This document shows positions 63,220-64,000 of a stretch of 64,000 nucleotides of DNA, in pieces. The DNA comes from Alteromonas australica (GTDB taxonomy: Bacteria; Pseudomonadota; Gammaproteobacteria; Enterobacterales; Alteromonadaceae). Every line of letters starts with the position of its first letter. Within the stretch, counting starts at the first letter, position 1. The stretch lies in assembly GCF_000730385.1 (NCBI RefSeq), contig NZ_CP008849.1:3782001-3846000 (forward strand). The letters are read 5' to 3'. The notes under the pieces are model-generated. The model searched no databases, was not told the DNA's origin, and worked only from the letters and a program-made list of their open reading frames with translations. The position numbers were made by a program, and so were the translations under genes.

Positions 63220-64000
63220 ATGCGGTTTCGTTTTTCCATACGTCTACAGCTTCTGGTGCTGTCACTGTTTTTATTTGCTATTCCGTATTTAGGATACAAA
63301 TACGTATGGGAATTAGAACAGTATTTGCGCATTGGCCAAGAACAAACCATGATTGGTACGGCTAGAGCCGTGGCCACTGCCCTACACGAACGCCCTGCGC
63401 TGTTTGACAGTCAATCTGCGTATCTAAAGAATGTACGCCCAGGCACAGATCTTTACGCACCGCCTATACAATACCCTATTCAGCTTGATGGCGAACTTAA
63501 TGATTGGCAGCGAATTGATCACTTGGTGGCAAGTTATGGCAGCGATGAAGTCGTCGAAACCTACACAAAGACACTGGCTAACCCCAACCCCACTTTACGC
63601 TTCAAACACATGGTGGGACGTTACGGCCAGTTTTTGTATGCTATGTTTGAAGTCACTGATGATGTATTGCTTTGGCGTCAACCCAATAGTTTAAGTGTAG
63701 AAAGAGCAGACCATTTACTGATTGGGTTAAAAACGCCACAAGGCGACCTCGCACGTTATGTTATCGCCCCTTTTGAGAGCGGATGGGTAAACGCGTATAA
63801 GTTGTCAGATAACCCCAACACCTATCGTGCGGTTAAGAATGCCCTACAGATACAAGGACGCTGGCAGCAAACCGCCACCGGCTACAATATAGAGCTTCGT
63901 TTTCCTTTATCGATGACAACAGATGCTTTGGGCTTCGCCATTGTAGATGTTGATGATGATAGGACTAGAGAGAAACGACACGCCATTGGCACTGCTAACC
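63220..64000 (+). CDS. pdsS: PdsS-type sensor kinase, N-terminal part
   Basis: The frame is open from ATG 63220 to the window end (260 residues), so the kinase domains lie outside. A membrane segment (about 9-27) leads to a large periplasmic region. Within it, IQYPIQLDGELNDWQRIDHL followed by a beta-rich stretch and RFPLSMTTDALGFAIVDVDD resembles a family 9 carbohydrate-binding-like (CBM9-like) fold. It starts 12 bases after pdsR. Assignment as the dedicated-sortase kinase rests on the regulator beside it and on this sensor, and needs the rest of the gene. Confidence 0.75.
   Translation, partial: MRFRFSIRLQLLVLSLFLFAIPYLGYKYVWELEQYLRIGQEQTMIGTARAVATALHERPALFDSQSAYLKNVRPGTDLYAPPIQYPIQLDGELNDWQRIDHLVASYGSDEVVETYTKTLANPNPTLRFKHMVGRYGQFLYAMFEVTDDVLLWRQPNSLSVERADHLLIGLKTPQGDLARYVIAPFESGWVNAYKLSDNPNTYRAVKNALQIQGRWQQTATGYNIELRFPLSMTTDALGFAIVDVDDDRTREKRHAIGTAN

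Overview
The window is a contiguous piece of chromosome from a marine gammaproteobacterium of the Alteromonadales type, closest in feel to Alteromonas and relatives. This rests on gene order and gene content, not on a database match. E. coli-like synteny blocks are kept (ubiE-ubiJ-ubiB, ftsN-hslV-hslU, ftsY-ftsE-ftsX ... rpoH, yihY ... dtd-yiiD, dksA-gluQ-pcnB-folK-panB-panC). They are combined with marine signatures: PanP in place of PanD, the PdsR/PdsS dedicated-sortase regulators, a DUF2959 lipoprotein and a TolB-amidohydrolase. No tRNA, rRNA, insertion sequence, prophage or CRISPR array was seen.

Layout. 1-1.1 kb: 3' end of a bd-type oxidase subunit II gene and a 54-residue orphan. 1.1-10.1 kb, mostly minus strand: chemoreceptor, a SurA-like secreted protein, a cold-shock protein, the ubiquinone genes ubiB/ubiJ/ubiE, a Tag-type DNA glycosylase and oligopeptidase A. 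10.3-14.8 kb, plus strand: a signalling operon made of an HTH-receiver protein, a PhnD-like periplasmic binding protein, a histidine kinase and a response regulator with a decayed HD-GYP domain. 15-19.8 kb: glutathione reductase and a large periplasmic propeller-amidohydrolase. 19.9-21.5 kb, minus strand: a class I-like HMG-CoA reductase, unexpected in this lineage.

21.7-26.8 kb is the most interesting stretch. It is a compact five-gene cassette: HlyD-type adaptor, C39-peptidase ABC exporter, stand-alone LuxR-type regulator, a 64-residue precursor with a double-glycine leader, and a RimK-like ATP-grasp ligase. I read it as a ribosomally made, ATP-grasp-modified (graspetide-like) peptide system that is leader-cleaved and exported. 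A terminator-like structure overlaps its leader region.

26.8-34.7 kb: hslU, hslV (with a clear sigma-32 promoter), ftsN, priA, rpmE, a small unknown, a short malic enzyme and metJ. 34.9-40.3 kb: metF behind MetJ boxes, yihY, a lipoprotein/membrane pair, a proline iminopeptidase, dtd and a yiiD-like fusion. 40.4-50.1 kb: rpoH, two tandem EAL-HDOD proteins inserted between rpoH and ftsX, ftsEX, ftsY, rsmD, DUF416, a MarC-family protein and a tiny HTH protein. 50.2-59.3 kb: pepB, sfsA, dksA, gluQ, pcnB (apparently starting at a non-AUG codon as in E. coli), folK, panB, panC and the convergent panP, which together make the pantothenate supply unit. 59.5-64 kb: a TrmB-like paralog, a YadGH-type ABC exporter, an orphan terminator, and the pdsR/pdsS pair, with the kinase running off the window end.
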